This document shows positions 5,797-5,990 of a DNA stretch of 5,990 bases, one piece after another. This stretch comes from SIG565 sp045650565 (GTDB lineage: Bacteria > Bacillota > Clostridia > Oscillospirales > Acutalibacteraceae), in NCBI GenBank assembly GCA_045650565.1, contig JAZRRG010000035.1, positions 1-5,990 of the forward strand, in the 5' to 3' direction. The notes beneath the pieces are model-generated. The model was not told where the DNA came from and ran no database searches. It saw only the letters and a list, made by a program, of their open reading frames with translations. A program made the translations under genes and the position numbers. The first letter of the stretch is position 1. Each line of letters starts with the position of its first letter.

Positions 5797-5880
5797 TGCC
5801 GGTGGCCGGGCTCGAACCGGCACGGTGTCGCCACCGGTGGATTTTGAGTCCACTACGTCTACCAATTCCATCACACCGGC
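5794..5880 (-). tRNA. tRNA-Leu (anticodon CAA)
   Basis: The minus strand folds as a class II tRNA. GCCGGTG (5880-5874) pairs with CACCGGC (5804-5798), with discriminator A and an encoded CCA. The D-loop has the GAATTGGTAGA form usual for leucine tRNAs. The anticodon stem GTGGA/TCCAC encloses CTCAAAA, with anticodon CAA at 5846-5844, which reads UUG. The long variable arm CGGTG-GCGA-CACCG is typical of Leu/Ser tRNAs, and the T-arm is GCCGG-TTCGAGC-CCGGC. All stems pair, so the gene looks functional. Confidence 0.97.
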
Positions 5881-5893
5881 ACGGTGCTCAGTT

Positions 5894-5922
5894 AGTATAA
5901 TACAAAACCTCCAAAATAGCAA
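5894..5922 (-). promoter_or_regulatory. Promoter of tRNA-Leu
   Basis: On the minus strand TTGCTA (5917-5922) is followed after 17 nt by TATACT (5894-5899). The predicted start near 5887 lies about 7 nt before the mature tRNA 5' end, a short leader normal for tRNA genes. The remaining bases to the window edge (5923-5990) show no supportable feature. Confidence 0.65.
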
Positions 5923-5990
5923 GAGAAATTTTTCAGGATCGTAAATTTATGGGCAAAGCAGCGATTCCATGTTTTGATTAGCTTTTTCCG

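Noticed and set aside
5891..5990. Leftward frame open from the right edge to a TAA at 5893-5891
   Set aside because: About 32 residues with no recognisable motif, ending inside the tRNA promoter. It could be the tail of an outside gene, but nothing supports it.

Overview
The window reads as chromosome of a low-to-moderate GC Firmicute, most likely a gut-type Clostridia (Oscillospiraceae/Ruminococcaceae-like). The evidence is indirect: an EF-4 gene with a strong Shine-Dalgarno sequence and a GTG start, a small DUF6472-like cysteine protein of the kind I know from Clostridia, GH25 plus SH3 architecture, and U-tailed intrinsic terminators. The species cannot be fixed from this window.

Layout. 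Positions 1-170 hold no supportable gene. They contain a leftward promoter that points out of the window and three consecutive hairpins, the last of which is the terminator of the next gene. Positions 171-341 (-) encode a 56-aa four-cysteine protein. Its promoter lies back to back with that of lepA in a short divergent intergenic region. Positions 451-3634 (+) form a two-gene operon: lepA (elongation factor 4) and, overlapping its end by 8 nt, a membrane-anchored GH25 muramidase-like protein with two SH3-like C-terminal modules. A strong hairpin at 3666-3696 closes this operon and probably also the convergent one.

Positions 3705-5560 (-) are a visibly more AT-rich two-gene unit: a beta-class DNA methyltransferase (TSPPY at its N-terminal side, FVGCGST near its C-terminus) overlapping by 13 nt a 346-aa protein that I do not recognise with certainty. 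The second protein has a DSDG motif, an FLD motif and a GHH motif spaced like those of DHH-family phosphoesterases. The unit has its own promoter with a dyad over the -10. No integrase, restriction endonuclease of a known family or specificity subunit is visible.

Positions 5627-5793 are non-coding, with a long imperfect inverted repeat and an inverted near-copy of the tRNA 3' end. Positions 5794-5880 (-) are a tRNA-Leu(CAA) with encoded CCA, a promoter upstream and a terminator immediately downstream.

The housekeeping genes (lepA, GH25, tRNA) look like stable backbone. The methyltransferase plus partner looks like an acquired cassette placed between a terminator and a tRNA gene. It is the best candidate in the window for something not yet described.
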